Below are positions 32,202 to 41,215 of a DNA stretch of 64,000 nucleotides, piece by piece; position 1 is the stretch's first letter; each line of letters starts with the position of its first letter. Origin of the DNA: Methanoculleus methanifontis (lineage in GTDB: Archaea > Halobacteriota > Methanomicrobia > Methanomicrobiales > Methanoculleaceae); contig NZ_VCYI01000003.1 in assembly GCF_030464365.1 (NCBI RefSeq), positions 124,001 through 188,000 on the forward strand, read 5' to 3'. Position numbers and translations under genes: made by a program. A model generated the notes under the pieces. The model saw only the letters and a program-made list of their open reading frames with translations. It ran no database searches and was not told the DNA's origin.

Positions 32202-33488
32202 ATGCGTTGGCAATACCTACCCGTACTAATGCTCCTGCTGGCACTCCTGGTTGTCCCGGGAGCGGCGCAGGGCGTCAAGTACCTTTATGGAAGTCCTGAG
32301 CTGTCGGCAACGATTTCCGGCACCAATCAGTTCGCACCGGGTGCTGAGACCCCGCTTGCGGTTATCATATCCAACAGCGGCCTGAATACCCACAAGATCG
32401 TCGGCTCGACGCTTCTCACCCCCGAAGACCAGCCGAACACCGCAAAACTGGTCAGTGTGGGGCTCAAAGGCACCGATACACCGTTCACCGTCAAGACGGA
32501 TCCCCAGTTCCTGAGCGACATCATGGGCGGGGCCTCCGCGACCGCCACGTTCGATGTGAAGATCGCGGATTCCGCGGAACCGGGCACCTACGTGCTGCCG
32601 CTCGAGGTGACCTATACCTACCTCGCGGATGCGGAAGAGTACGGGAGCGATCTCCTCCGCTACAACTACCAGCAGAAGACCGAGACCCTGCCGCTCGAAG
32701 TGCAGGTCACGCCCGACCTCCAGGTCGAGGTTCTTGATGTTCGCTCTGAGTCACTGAACGTCGGTACGGAAGGCTACGTCTACATGACCTTGAAGAACGC
32801 CGGACACGACACGGCGAACAAGGCGGTCGCGATGGTCACGAGAAGCGGCGCGAGCCCGCTCATCCCCACCGACGGGAACGCCTACGTCGGATCGTTCCAG
32901 CCGGGAGAGACGGTTGACGTGAAGTTCAAGGTCTCGGTCGCCGATACCGCCGAGCCGCAGTCGTACCCGCTGGACGTCGCGGTCACCTACGAGGACTACG
33001 AAGGGAAGACGGTGACCTCCCGGCCGGTGACGATCGGCCTTCCCATAGGTGGCAAGATCGCCTTCGAGGTCGTCTCGCCTCCGTCGACACTCTACCTGGG
33101 GCAGAAGAGCATCCTTGAAGTCGTGTACAAGAACTCCGGGGCGGCGACGGTCTACAATGCCCAGGCCCGGATCAGTGCCGTCGACCCCTTCACCAGCAGC
33201 GACGACACTGCCTTCCTCGGCGACCTCGCCCCGGGCCAGACCGCGACAGCACGGTTCGAGGTGAACGTCGACAACGATGGAACCGAAAAAGAATACGGGA
33301 TCGACTCTGAGATCCGCTACCGCGACGACCTCGACAACAGCAAGATATCGGACAGCATGAAGGTGCGGGTCGCACTTGAGCAGAGGCAGGGCACGCTCTT
33401 CACCAATCCGGTCTTCCTCATCGCTGTTCTGGCCGTCATCATCGGTGCAGGGTATTATATATTCGTGTACCGTAAGAAACAGAGATGA
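32202..33488 (+). CDS. Secreted COG1361/CARDB-type surface protein with C-terminal membrane anchor
   Basis: A 428-residue exported protein. A signal peptide (LLLALLVVPGAAQG, cut near residue 25) leads into three immunoglobulin-like repeats of the NEW3/CARDB type: about 30-160, 165-275 and 280-395, each with phrases such as GTYVLPLEVTYTY or GQTATARFEV and ending in a conserved Y-x-D-x-x-N/G. The last 30 residues are a helix (FLIAVLAVIIGAGYYIFVYR) and basic KKQR, a C-terminal anchor. Such proteins are S-layer associated. It overlaps the start of the PGI gene by 4 bases. Confidence 0.88.
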   Translation: MRWQYLPVLMLLLALLVVPGAAQGVKYLYGSPELSATISGTNQFAPGAETPLAVIISNSGLNTHKIVGSTLLTPEDQPNTAKLVSVGLKGTDTPFTVKTDPQFLSDIMGGASATATFDVKIADSAEPGTYVLPLEVTYTYLADAEEYGSDLLRYNYQQKTETLPLEVQVTPDLQVEVLDVRSESLNVGTEGYVYMTLKNAGHDTANKAVAMVTRSGASPLIPTDGNAYVGSFQPGETVDVKFKVSVADTAEPQSYPLDVAVTYEDYEGKTVTSRPVTIGLPIGGKIAFEVVSPPSTLYLGQKSILEVVYKNSGAATVYNAQARISAVDPFTSSDDTAFLGDLAPGQTATARFEVNVDNDGTEKEYGIDSEIRYRDDLDNSKISDSMKVRVALEQRQGTLFTNPVFLIAVLAVIIGAGYYIFVYRKKQR

Positions 33489-34207
33489 ACGGGTACTGGG
33501 ACGGACCCAAACCGGAGCCGCAGGTAAGGACAATCGAGGAGATGCGGGAGGTTCTCGCAGATCCCGGCTGCACCTCCGACCAGCCTCTCTATTTTATGTA
33601 CCGGGATCTCGCGAAGAGCGAGAGCGACCGGGAGTGGCTCCGGGAGCACCGCATCCGCTACGATATCACCGTCATTCCTGCCCGGACGCTCTGCGGGGAG
33701 TACGTCAAGACGAAGGGGCATTACCACACCGAGAACCCGGCAGGAGAACTCTACCCGGAGATCTACGAGGTGCTTGAGGGGACGGGGCACTACCTTCTCC
33801 AGACCCGCAATGCCGACGACGTGGTGATGATCGAGGGAACCGCCGGCGACAAGATCCTGATCCCGCCGGGATACGGTCACGTGACGATCAACCCCGGAAG
33901 GGAGGATCTCGTGATGGCGAACCTCGTCTCGTCGGAGTTCTCGAGCAACTACGGCCCCTACACAGACCTGAAGGGAGCCGCCTACTACGAGATGGAGGGC
34001 GGGGCGCTCGTGAAGAACCCGCGCTACCCCGACGCCCCGCCGGTGCGCTACTGCAACCCGGTGGAGGTTCCGGAACTCGGGATCGAGAAAGAGGTCGGGC
34101 TCTACGATCTCGTCGGGCGGCCGCGATCGGTCGCGTTCCTGAACCACCCCGAGCAGTTTATGGAGATCTTCACCGACGTTACGGGTGGATGTCTCGTGAT
34201 GCGGTGA
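33485..34207 (+). CDS. pgi: Glucose-6-phosphate isomerase, archaeal cupin type
   Basis: A 240-residue cupin-type phosphoglucose isomerase, interconverting glucose 6-phosphate and fructose 6-phosphate. Metal ligands are visible in TKGHYHTENPAGELYPEIYE (H-x-H...E) and the second histidine in PPGYGHVTINPG. The N-terminus carries the family phrase MYRDLAKSESDREWL. ATG 33485 overlaps the stop of the surface protein. Pairing with a TrmB-type sugar regulator on the other side suggests sugar-phosphate control. Confidence 0.93.
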   Translation: MNGYWDGPKPEPQVRTIEEMREVLADPGCTSDQPLYFMYRDLAKSESDREWLREHRIRYDITVIPARTLCGEYVKTKGHYHTENPAGELYPEIYEVLEGTGHYLLQTRNADDVVMIEGTAGDKILIPPGYGHVTINPGREDLVMANLVSSEFSSNYGPYTDLKGAAYYEMEGGALVKNPRYPDAPPVRYCNPVEVPELGIEKEVGLYDLVGRPRSVAFLNHPEQFMEIFTDVTGGCLVMR

Positions 34208-34306
34208 AGAGAGAAGGGGGCGGCGTTGCAGAGAGGGTCAAGCGCCGTTCACCTCTACCACCAGCCATTCTTTAGAACATCGCACATCCTGTAAACGGAT
34301 TTTCAG

Positions 34307-34505
34307 TGGATATCGCCACGCACTGCCCCTGCCCCTTGGGGCGGGGTGCGATGCTCCGAAGGAGCGGAGCATGAGCACCGCAGGTGCGAATGAGGAGGCC
34401 GAAGGCCGGGTGGGGTGGGGGTTACAGTGTCACCTTATGTTACAGAGACAGGGGAGGGGGGCGAACCCCCCTCCCCGTCAGCCCCTCCCCACGTGGCGAT
34501 ATCCA
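34307..34505. mobile_element. MITE-like 199-bp element with 14-bp terminal inverted repeats
   Basis: TGGATATCGCCACG at 34307-34320 is exactly inverted as CGTGGCGATATCCA at 34492-34505. The interior has no credible ORF but holds strong hairpins: ATGCTCCG/CGGAGCAT near 34351-34372 and GGGGAGGGGGG-CGAA-CCCCCCTCCCC near 34451-34476. It lies in a 444-base gap between pgi and ttuA. No clear target duplication is seen. A structured non-coding RNA is an alternative reading. The rest of the gap (34208-34306 and 34506-34651) shows nothing else. Confidence 0.5.
34348..34389 (-). repeat. Dispersed intergenic repeat, copy B
   Basis: Read on the minus strand: TCGCACCTGCGGTGCTCATG then CTCCGCTCCTTCGGAGCAT. 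It matches copies at 52231-52272 and 23731-23760 and forms two adjacent hairpins (GCACC/GGTGC and ATGCTCCG/CGGAGCAT). Confidence 0.55.
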
Positions 34506-34651
34506 GGACATATCGGTTGACGGGGTTACGCAAGTAGAACAGAATTCCCTCGGAATTCACTCTAAAAACAGATTACTTCCGAAAACGTCCTTTCTGACGC
34601 TTCACCCTCGCAGTTGGTAGACACACCTATCCGCTATCAGGCTCCTCCTAC

Positions 34652-35542
34652 TCAGGATCGCCGAACCTCATCAAGCACCTGGCACGTCCGGCAGATCTTC
34701 CCGCACGGCTCCCCGCACCGCTCGCAGATCCGAAGCCCCTCCCCCTCGGGTCTCTCCGCCCCCCGGAGGGCCTCGCCGAGGTTCACGAGCGAGTACTTCG
34801 TCGCCGGGTGACGGTAGGTGTAGTCGTCGAGGATGCCGCGGACGTCGCCCCGGAGAGCGTCGCCCGCGTAGGGGCAGCCCGCGAGGTCGAAGCCCTCGAC
34901 GTGGAGGAAGGCGTAAAGCGCCACCTCGCGCTCCGGGATGTACATGAACGGCTTGATCCGGGGAACCATCCCCTCCGCCTCCCGCATAGGACGGGTGAGC
35001 CGTTCCGCATCCCCCCGGAGGGCGTTCATCAGCACCGACTGGGCTTCGTCGTCCAGGTTGAACCCATAAGCGAACTTCGTGACGTCGTGTTCGCGGGCAA
35101 TCCGGTTCATCAGCGCCCGCCGGAGCACACCGCAGTAGGAGCAGGAGAGCCCCGTCCCTTTCCGCGCCACGATCTCGTCGAGCGTGATCCTGTATTCGTC
35201 GGCAAACGTTGCCGTCACCCAGGGGACGCCCATGCTCTCGGCAATCTTCCTGGCCTGGTTCGGGTCGCGGTAGCCGGAGATCCCCTCGTCCACCGTGATC
35301 GCCATCAGCCGCACGTCCCGGCGCTCACCGAGGAGCCGGCGGAGGAAGAAGAGGACAGCGCTCGAGTCCTTGCCCCCCGAGAGCGCCACCGCCACCGTGT
35401 CCCCCGACTCGATCCAGCGGTGCTCCCGGATCGCCCGCTTCGCCTTCGCCTCGAAATCCCGGTTGAAGTGATGCTCGCAGAGGTGCAGCCCCGAGTATCG
35501 CTGGAAAATGACCGCGTCGCGGCGGCACTTGCTGCACTGCAT
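34652..35542 (-). CDS. TtuA/NcsA-family tRNA 2-thiolation protein
   Basis: A 296-residue PP-loop ATPase of the TtuA/Ncs6 family. It has an N-terminal zinc finger (CSKCRRDAVIF with a following LCEHHF), the PP-loop VALSGGKDSSAVL at about residues 53-65, the catalytic-cluster cysteines in GLSCSYCGVLRR and a C-terminal double-zinc finger (CERCGEPCGKICRTC). Such enzymes add sulfur to a tRNA uridine through an iron-sulfur cluster. TIGR00269-type members match this length. The gene is divergent from rio2. Confidence 0.9.
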   Translation of the reverse strand: MQCSKCRRDAVIFQRYSGLHLCEHHFNRDFEAKAKRAIREHRWIESGDTVAVALSGGKDSSAVLFFLRRLLGERRDVRLMAITVDEGISGYRDPNQARKIAESMGVPWVTATFADEYRITLDEIVARKGTGLSCSYCGVLRRALMNRIAREHDVTKFAYGFNLDDEAQSVLMNALRGDAERLTRPMREAEGMVPRIKPFMYIPEREVALYAFLHVEGFDLAGCPYAGDALRGDVRGILDDYTYRHPATKYSLVNLGEALRGAERPEGEGLRICERCGEPCGKICRTCQVLDEVRRS

Positions 35543-35591
35543 GCGTTCTCGATCATCCTTTTATCGCCGCGCCACATAAATGGTGTAGAAG

Positions 35592-36449
35592 ATGCCTGTT
35601 CCTGCAGAATACGTGCGATCCCTGCATACCTACGAACTCCGGATCCTGCTCGCTCTCGAACGCCTCATGCGCCGGTACCGGTGGGTGCCGCTCGAGGTGC
35701 TCAAGTCGGCCACCAGGTTCTCGGAGTCCGAGCTCTCCTACCGCCTGGGCAGGCTGATGGCCATGGATATGGTCCGGTACGAGAAGACCCCCTACGAGAG
35801 TTACGCGCTCGTCTTCAACGGCTACGACACTCTGGCCCTCCACACCCTCACCCGCCGGGGCACCGTCCAGGCGCTCGGGACGCTGATCGGGGTCGGGAAG
35901 GAGTCGGAGGTCTACGAGGCGATGGGCCTTGGAGTCGTGGTGCTGAAGTTCCACCGGGTCGGGCAGCGGTCGTTTCAGTCCGCCCGCGTAAAGCGCGGCT
36001 ACATGCCGGAGGCCGGGCACTGCCCCTGGATATTCGCCTCCAGCAACTCGGCGAAGATGGAGTACGACGCTCTAAAGACCCTCCATCCCGCCGTCTCGGT
36101 GCCGCTCCCGATCGACCTGAACCGGCATATCGTGGCGATGTCGTTCGTGCCGGGCGTCAACCTCTCGCGGGCGACCCTCGAAGAGCCCGAATCGGTTCTC
36201 GACGAGATCCTCGACAACGTGCGGGAGGCCTACCGCCTCGGGATCGTCCACGGTGATTTGAGCGAGTTCAACGTCATGGTCGACGAAGGGCAGTGCTGGC
36301 TGATCGACTGGCCGCAGTGGGTGGAGACCGCCCACCCGAACGCCGGCGAGATCCTCAACCGGGACATCGAGAACATCCTCCAGTACTTCAAACGGAAATA
36401 CGGCCTCGAGTACGCGTTCGACGAAGCACTGGCAAGGGTGGTGGAGTGA
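35592..36449 (+). CDS. rio2: RIO2-type serine/threonine protein kinase
   Basis: A 285-residue atypical kinase for small-subunit ribosome maturation. An N-terminal winged helix (HTYELRILLALERLMRRYRW) precedes the RIO domain: P-loop equivalent GVGKESEVYEAM, the lysine in VVLKFHRVGQRSF, catalytic HGDLSEFNVMV with Asp and Asn, and the metal-binding IDWPQWV. It overlaps the DUF460 gene (GTGA at 36446-36449), giving an operon rio2-DUF460-thiL. Confidence 0.95.
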   Translation: MPVPAEYVRSLHTYELRILLALERLMRRYRWVPLEVLKSATRFSESELSYRLGRLMAMDMVRYEKTPYESYALVFNGYDTLALHTLTRRGTVQALGTLIGVGKESEVYEAMGLGVVVLKFHRVGQRSFQSARVKRGYMPEAGHCPWIFASSNSAKMEYDALKTLHPAVSVPLPIDLNRHIVAMSFVPGVNLSRATLEEPESVLDEILDNVREAYRLGIVHGDLSEFNVMVDEGQCWLIDWPQWVETAHPNAGEILNRDIENILQYFKRKYGLEYAFDEALARVVE

Positions 36450-38398
36450 AGGTCTTCGGGATCGACATCATCAAAGGTTCGGTTCGTTCCCGTACCCGGC
36501 GGCCTGTCTACGCGCTCGCCCGGGTGGAGGACGGCGAGGTCCAGGGTGTCGAGGAGGTGACCGGGTTCCGGCTCCAGCGCCTCCTCGCCACCGAAGAGCC
36601 CGACATCCTCGCGGTGGACAGCCTCCAGGAGGTCGCCGCCGACCAGCGCGAACTCCACGTATTCCTCCAGTCGCTCCCGCCCGCAACAAAACTCGTCCAG
36701 GTGACCGGCGGCGAGAAGAAGGAGAGTCTCGGGAAGGTCGCCGCCCGCTACAACATCAGTTTCAACAAGTTCGACCCCTACGCCGAGGCCCGGACCACCG
36801 CCCGGGTGGCCGCGCTCGGGGCCGGCGTCGAGGTGATCGCGTTTGAGAACACCACCGACATCGTGGTGAGCAGGCACCGCTCGCCCGGCCGGGGCGGGTG
36901 GAGCCAGAACCGCTATGTCCGGAAGATCCACGGCGCTGTGCTGCAGAAGGCCCGGGAGATCGAGGGGCGGCTCCGCGGTGCCGGGCTCGACTACGAGAAG
37001 AAGGAGACGAAGGCCTTCGGCGGGTTCTCAAGGGTCGCCTTCCGGGTCAAGGCTCCCCGGGAGATGGTTCCAGTCCACTCCTCCCGCGGCGCCGACGTCC
37101 AGGTGCGGGTGGCAGGAAGGCAGCTCGACCGGATACGGTTCGAACCCCTCTCCGGCCGCCCCCGCTACCTGATCGTCGGGCTCGACCCGGGGACGACCAC
37201 CGGCATCGCTGCCGTGGACCTTGACGGGAACCTGGTCCTCCTCACGAGTTCCCGGCAGATGACGATGTCCGATATCGTCGAGGAACTCTATCGTGCGGGA
37301 AAACCGCTCATCGTTGCCTCCGATGTCCAGCAGATGCCCTACTCGGTCGAGAAGATCCGGCGGGCGTTCAACGCCATCCCCTACACCCCGAAGCAGTCGC
37401 TCTCGGTGGAGGCGAAGTACGACCTGACCGCCCCGTTCTCTTACACGAACGACCACGAGCGCGACGCCCTCTCGGCGGCGCTGGACGCCTACCGGAGCCT
37501 CCAGAACAAGTTCAGGAACATCGCGAAGAGAGTGGGGGCGGGCTACGATCTCGACGAGGTGCGGGCGCGGGTGCTCCGCGGCCAGCCGCTCGACACCGTT
37601 CTTGCAGACCTGCAGGGGGTTCCGGCGGCGAAGAAGGAGGCGAAACCGGCGGCGGAGACCGAGCCGGAGCGGCCGGTCGAGGACGAGCGGGTGATGGCGC
37701 TCGACGGGATGGTGAAAAGGCTGCGCAGTTACGTGCAGGAACTGCAGGACGACCTCCGCGAACGCGACCGGGAGGCGGAGCAACTGCGGCAGGACGTGCG
37801 CCGGGCCCGTTCCGCGGCCGAGCGAAAGATCCGTCGGGACGCGGAACTGGCGGCGAAGGACGCGGCCATCGAGAGCCTGCGCGAACAGCTCCGGGGCGAG
37901 CGGCGGCGATCCCGGCGGCTGAAGAAACGCCTGGAGCGGATGCAGAAGGTCGCGAAACTCGAGGTCTCGGAAGATTACACCCCGCTCAAGGTGCTCGACT
38001 CCCTCACCCGCGAAGCGGTGCGGGCCCTCCAGGAGGAGATTGGCATCGCCGGAGAAGACGTCCTCTACGTCCCCCGGACTCACGGCTGGGGCCGCGGCGT
38101 GGTGAAGGACCTCGCGGGAACGGGCGTGCGGGCGCTGGTCGTCGGCGGGGAACCGCCCGACCCGCACCTGATCCGGGCCGCCCGGGAGTCCGATCTGCCC
38201 CTCCTCCCCGCGGAGACCGTCAGGCCGGAGATCCGCGGCAGGACCGGGGCGGCACTGACCGGTGCCCTCGATGAGGCGATCGCGGAATGGGAGGAGGAGC
38301 AAAAGGAATTCCGGCGCGAGCAGGAAGCCGAGCGGGTCGAGTATCTCTTCAAGGAGTACCGGAGCGAGCGGGAGAAGGAGGTGCGCCGCGGTGGATGA
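36446..38398 (+). CDS. DUF460-domain protein (RNase H-fold N-terminus, coiled-coil C-terminus)
   Basis: A 650-residue archaeal protein starting at GTG 36446. The first half has RNase-H-like strands (MKVFGIDIIKGSVRS, LIVGLDPGTTTGIAAVDLDG), both with conserved aspartates; the second half is a long highly charged coiled coil (about residues 405-510) and a C-terminal globular part (VLYVPRTHGWGRGVVKDL). DUF460 is widespread in archaea and has no proven function; a nuclease or nucleic-acid-binding scaffold is plausible from the RNase H-like fold. Linked translationally to rio2. Confidence 0.87.
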   Translation: MKVFGIDIIKGSVRSRTRRPVYALARVEDGEVQGVEEVTGFRLQRLLATEEPDILAVDSLQEVAADQRELHVFLQSLPPATKLVQVTGGEKKESLGKVAARYNISFNKFDPYAEARTTARVAALGAGVEVIAFENTTDIVVSRHRSPGRGGWSQNRYVRKIHGAVLQKAREIEGRLRGAGLDYEKKETKAFGGFSRVAFRVKAPREMVPVHSSRGADVQVRVAGRQLDRIRFEPLSGRPRYLIVGLDPGTTTGIAAVDLDGNLVLLTSSRQMTMSDIVEELYRAGKPLIVASDVQQMPYSVEKIRRAFNAIPYTPKQSLSVEAKYDLTAPFSYTNDHERDALSAALDAYRSLQNKFRNIAKRVGAGYDLDEVRARVLRGQPLDTVLADLQGVPAAKKEAKPAAETEPERPVEDERVMALDGMVKRLRSYVQELQDDLRERDREAEQLRQDVRRARSAAERKIRRDAELAAKDAAIESLREQLRGERRRSRRLKKRLERMQKVAKLEVSEDYTPLKVLDSLTREAVRALQEEIGIAGEDVLYVPRTHGWGRGVVKDLAGTGVRALVVGGEPPDPHLIRAARESDLPLLPAETVRPEIRGRTGAALTGALDEAIAEWEEEQKEFRREQEAERVEYLFKEYRSEREKEVRRGG

Positions 38399-39257
38399 AC
38401 GAGGCCTGCACCAACTGATCGGGACGATCATCGACCCGGAGCGACTCGAGGACGACTGCGCCGTCATCCCCTGTGGTGACCGTCTGATGGTCGCGAGCAC
38501 TGATATGCTCCATGAGACGACCGATTTCCCCATCGGGATGACCGGGTGGCAGATGGGCTGGATGGCGACGGCGGTCACGCTCTCGGACGTCGCGAGCATG
38601 GGCGCGGCGCCGGGCGAGGTGCTCCTCGCGGTCGGCCTTGATACGCCGGAACGGCTCCGCGGGATCATGGAGGGCGCCCGGGACTGCTGTACGAGGTTCG
38701 GCGCCGAACTCGTGGGCGGCGACCTCGACGCTCACCAGGAACTGACGATCGTGAGCACGGGGCTCGGGCTCGTCGCCCCGGAACATCTCGTCCGGAGGCG
38801 GGGGGCGCGGCCGGGCGACGTCATCGCGGTCACCGGCCCGCTCGGGGAGGCCGAGGCCGCTCTCGCCGGCTACGACCGGCACGTAAAGGAACTCCTCGAA
38901 CCGCAGCCCCGGGTTCGAGAGGGGCAGGCGCTCGGCCGTGCTGGGGTCTCGGGGATGATGGACATCTCCGACGGCCTTGCGCTCTCCCTCCACGATCTCC
39001 TGGCGGTGAACGACTGCGGGTTTGCCGTCGATACCGCCCGCCTCCCGCTCCCGGCAGGCGTCCCGGAGGACGAGGGGCGGGAGCTTGCCCTCTACGGCGG
39101 GGGGGACTTCGAACTCCTCTTTACCGCTCCTCCCGACATCCTTCCGGTTCCGGGGGTCGAGGCGCACGTCATCGGCGAGGTCATACCGGAGCGGACGGTC
39201 CTCGCGGACGGAGAGCCGCTCGAACGCCGGGGCTACCTGCACGAGTGGAAGGGCTAG
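38391..39257 (+). CDS. thiL: Thiamine-monophosphate kinase
   Basis: A 288-residue ThiL, converting thiamine monophosphate to the diphosphate with ATP. Blocks: EDDCAVIPCGDRLMVASTDM, LSDVASMGAAPGEVLLAVGL, GAELVGGDLDAHQELTIVST and the late MMDISDGLALSLHDLL and GGGDFELLFTAP. The start is GTG 38391 with GGAGGTG about 10 bases upstream; the gene overlaps the DUF460 stop by 8 bases. It converges with the protease gene at 39254-39257. Confidence 0.94.
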   Translation: MDERGLHQLIGTIIDPERLEDDCAVIPCGDRLMVASTDMLHETTDFPIGMTGWQMGWMATAVTLSDVASMGAAPGEVLLAVGLDTPERLRGIMEGARDCCTRFGAELVGGDLDAHQELTIVSTGLGLVAPEHLVRRRGARPGDVIAVTGPLGEAEAALAGYDRHVKELLEPQPRVREGQALGRAGVSGMMDISDGLALSLHDLLAVNDCGFAVDTARLPLPAGVPEDEGRELALYGGGDFELLFTAPPDILPVPGVEAHVIGEVIPERTVLADGEPLERRGYLHEWKG

Positions 39258-40039
39258 GTCGCCGCCCTTACCCCCATCCGCCGCCACTCCCAGAGGATAT
39301 ACGCGAGGGCGAGCACCGCAAAGACGAAGATCACCGCCTCGGTCACCAGGATCCCCTGCGTCTGCGCGAGATAAACGGCGGCGGCGTCCACGGCGGCGTG
39401 CCAGAGGACGGCAAGCGCGAGGAGGGCCTTTCTGCCGTAGACAACGGCGGCAAGCACCATAAGCGACCAGGCGATATGCAACGTGATCGTCATCATCCGC
39501 TCGGCGAGACCGGGCAGGATGTCGAGCGGCGTGAGGGCCTGGACGGCCTCGATCTCTGCCTGGATGGCAGGATCGTCGGGCAGGGGGATCGCTCCCCCGT
39601 CGCCTGTGAGAAGGATGTAGGAGACCATGCTCGTGAGCACCAGGAGCGCGACGAAGATGCTCTCGATGCCGCCCCACCCGGCCCCGAATTGGAGGGCATT
39701 CTCCCGGGTGAGCGCGATCTCACGTCGCCCGAAGTAGTAGCGGTAGACGAGATAGCGCCCGATCTCCTCGAAAAGCCCGGCCATGAGGCCGAGGTAGACA
39801 GCGAGGCCGGCAAGGGCCACTGTTATCCCGGACGGCAGCAGTGCGAAATAGAGCGGATTCTGTGTAACGAGGACGAGCGGCGCGTGGACGATCTGTACGG
39901 CGATGAAGAAGAGGGCGCCGAGCACGAAAATCCGCCATGGGGCGCCGAACCTCCTGGCAATCCAGTATCCGAGCGCGAGCGGGACGGCGATCTCAAGCAG
40001 GGCGACGCCGGCGAACGTGGCGACAACGAGCGGATCCAT
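39254..40039 (-). CDS. YhfC-type intramembrane metalloprotease family protein
   Basis: A 261-residue membrane protein with about seven helices. It carries a membrane-embedded GLFEEIGRYLVYRYYF motif (glutamates and arginine), a following FGAGWGGIESI block with a second glutamate, and LAVLWHAAVDAAAV with a conserved histidine near the end, the pattern of the YhfC/PrsW-like membrane protease group. Substrate unknown. Its stop overlaps the convergent thiL stop by 4 bases. Confidence 0.8.
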   Translation of the reverse strand: MDPLVVATFAGVALLEIAVPLALGYWIARRFGAPWRIFVLGALFFIAVQIVHAPLVLVTQNPLYFALLPSGITVALAGLAVYLGLMAGLFEEIGRYLVYRYYFGRREIALTRENALQFGAGWGGIESIFVALLVLTSMVSYILLTGDGGAIPLPDDPAIQAEIEAVQALTPLDILPGLAERMMTITLHIAWSLMVLAAVVYGRKALLALAVLWHAAVDAAAVYLAQTQGILVTEAVIFVFAVLALAYILWEWRRMGVRAAT

Positions 40040-40108
40040 AGGGGCAGAATATTTTGACTAAATATTTAACGATTGTCACTGTATAGTGAGGAAAGGATCC
40101 CGATAGCC

Positions 40109-41215
40109 ATGAAAACAGAGCGCCCGGGGGCGGTCACCGAAGGCGGGAGCGTTCCGGGAGGCCGGTTCTCCAACAACTTCGATTTCCTGCGGTTCGCGGC
40201 GGCGGCGATGATCGTCTTTGCGCACGCCTACTCTCTCAGGCTCGGTTATGTCGGGATGGGGATGTATGACCCGGTCACACTCGTGGCGCAGGCAGGGCTC
40301 GCCGCCCTCCTCGTCACCAGCGGCTACCTGATCGCGATGAGCTGGGAGTCGACCGCATCGCCGCTCCGGTTCGCCTGGAAACGGTTTCTCCGGGTGGTTC
40401 CGGGTCTCGCCATCGCGATCTTCATCACGCTCTTCGTCATCGGCCCGCTGATGACGTCCCTTCCCCCGGGAGAATACTTCGCCGCCCTCTTCTCTCCGGC
40501 GGGCCTCGCTACCGCGCCGTTCTTCGAAGACGGATCGGCGATAGGCCTCTTCCAGGACAACCCGTGGACTTACGTCAACGGGTCGCTCTGGACGATACCC
40601 GTCGAGGTTCTGATGTACGGGGTCGTCGCGGCACTCGGGATCGCCGGGCTCCTGCGCCGGTGGGGCGCCTTCGCTGCCCTTGCCGCAGTAAACATCCTGG
40701 TCTGGATGTACTGGTTCGACGATCCCCGGATGGCGAAGGTCCGGTTCACCCTCTACTTCCTCGCCGGGGCCTTCCTCTACCTTCACCGCCACCGCATCGC
40801 CTACCAGCCGGTCGTCGCCGGGGCGCTGCTCCTGCTGCTCGGGTTCTCGGTGCTGACCCCCTATGTGACCGTCGCCGGGATGATTGCCATCCCGTACCTC
40901 ACCATCTACGCCGCACACATCCCGATCCCGTTCCTGAGCACCTTCGGGAGACCGGGCGACTTCTCCTACGGCATCTACATCTACCACTACCCGGTTCAGC
41001 AGGCGCTGATCCAGGTCACGGCAAACGCGCTCCTCCTCCCGGCGCTCTTCGGGCTCTCGTTTGCGGTGACGTTTGCTCTCGCGTTCCTCTCCTGGCACGT
41101 CATCGAGAAGCCGGCTCTCGCGGCAAAGAACCTCGGCGCCGACGACCTGCGGCGGAGACTCAGGGTTCCGTCCCTTCCGGCGTTCCTCACTGCCTGGTGG
41201 ATTGCCCGAAAGTGA
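40109..41215 (+). CDS. Acyltransferase 3 family membrane protein
   Basis: A 368-residue membrane acyltransferase. The N-terminal signature NNFDFLRFAAAAMIVFAHAY places the conserved R and H in helix 1; ten or so helices follow, and the family phrase GDFSYGIYIYHYPVQQALIQ occurs late. Such enzymes O-acylate sugars, lipids or surface glycans. ATG 40109 is chosen; a TTG at 40073 would add 12 residues. Its 3' end overlaps the nonsense-bearing gene below. No dedicated glycan operon is adjacent. Confidence 0.88.
   Translation: MKTERPGAVTEGGSVPGGRFSNNFDFLRFAAAAMIVFAHAYSLRLGYVGMGMYDPVTLVAQAGLAALLVTSGYLIAMSWESTASPLRFAWKRFLRVVPGLAIAIFITLFVIGPLMTSLPPGEYFAALFSPAGLATAPFFEDGSAIGLFQDNPWTYVNGSLWTIPVEVLMYGVVAALGIAGLLRRWGAFAALAAVNILVWMYWFDDPRMAKVRFTLYFLAGAFLYLHRHRIAYQPVVAGALLLLLGFSVLTPYVTVAGMIAIPYLTIYAAHIPIPFLSTFGRPGDFSYGIYIYHYPVQQALIQVTANALLLPALFGLSFAVTFALAFLSWHVIEKPALAAKNLGADDLRRRLRVPSLPAFLTAWWIARK

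Noticed and set aside
34384-34620. 78-residue open frame in the gap after pgi
   Set aside because: It crosses the inverted-repeat element and a long GGGG/CCCC hairpin; composition and start context do not support a gene.
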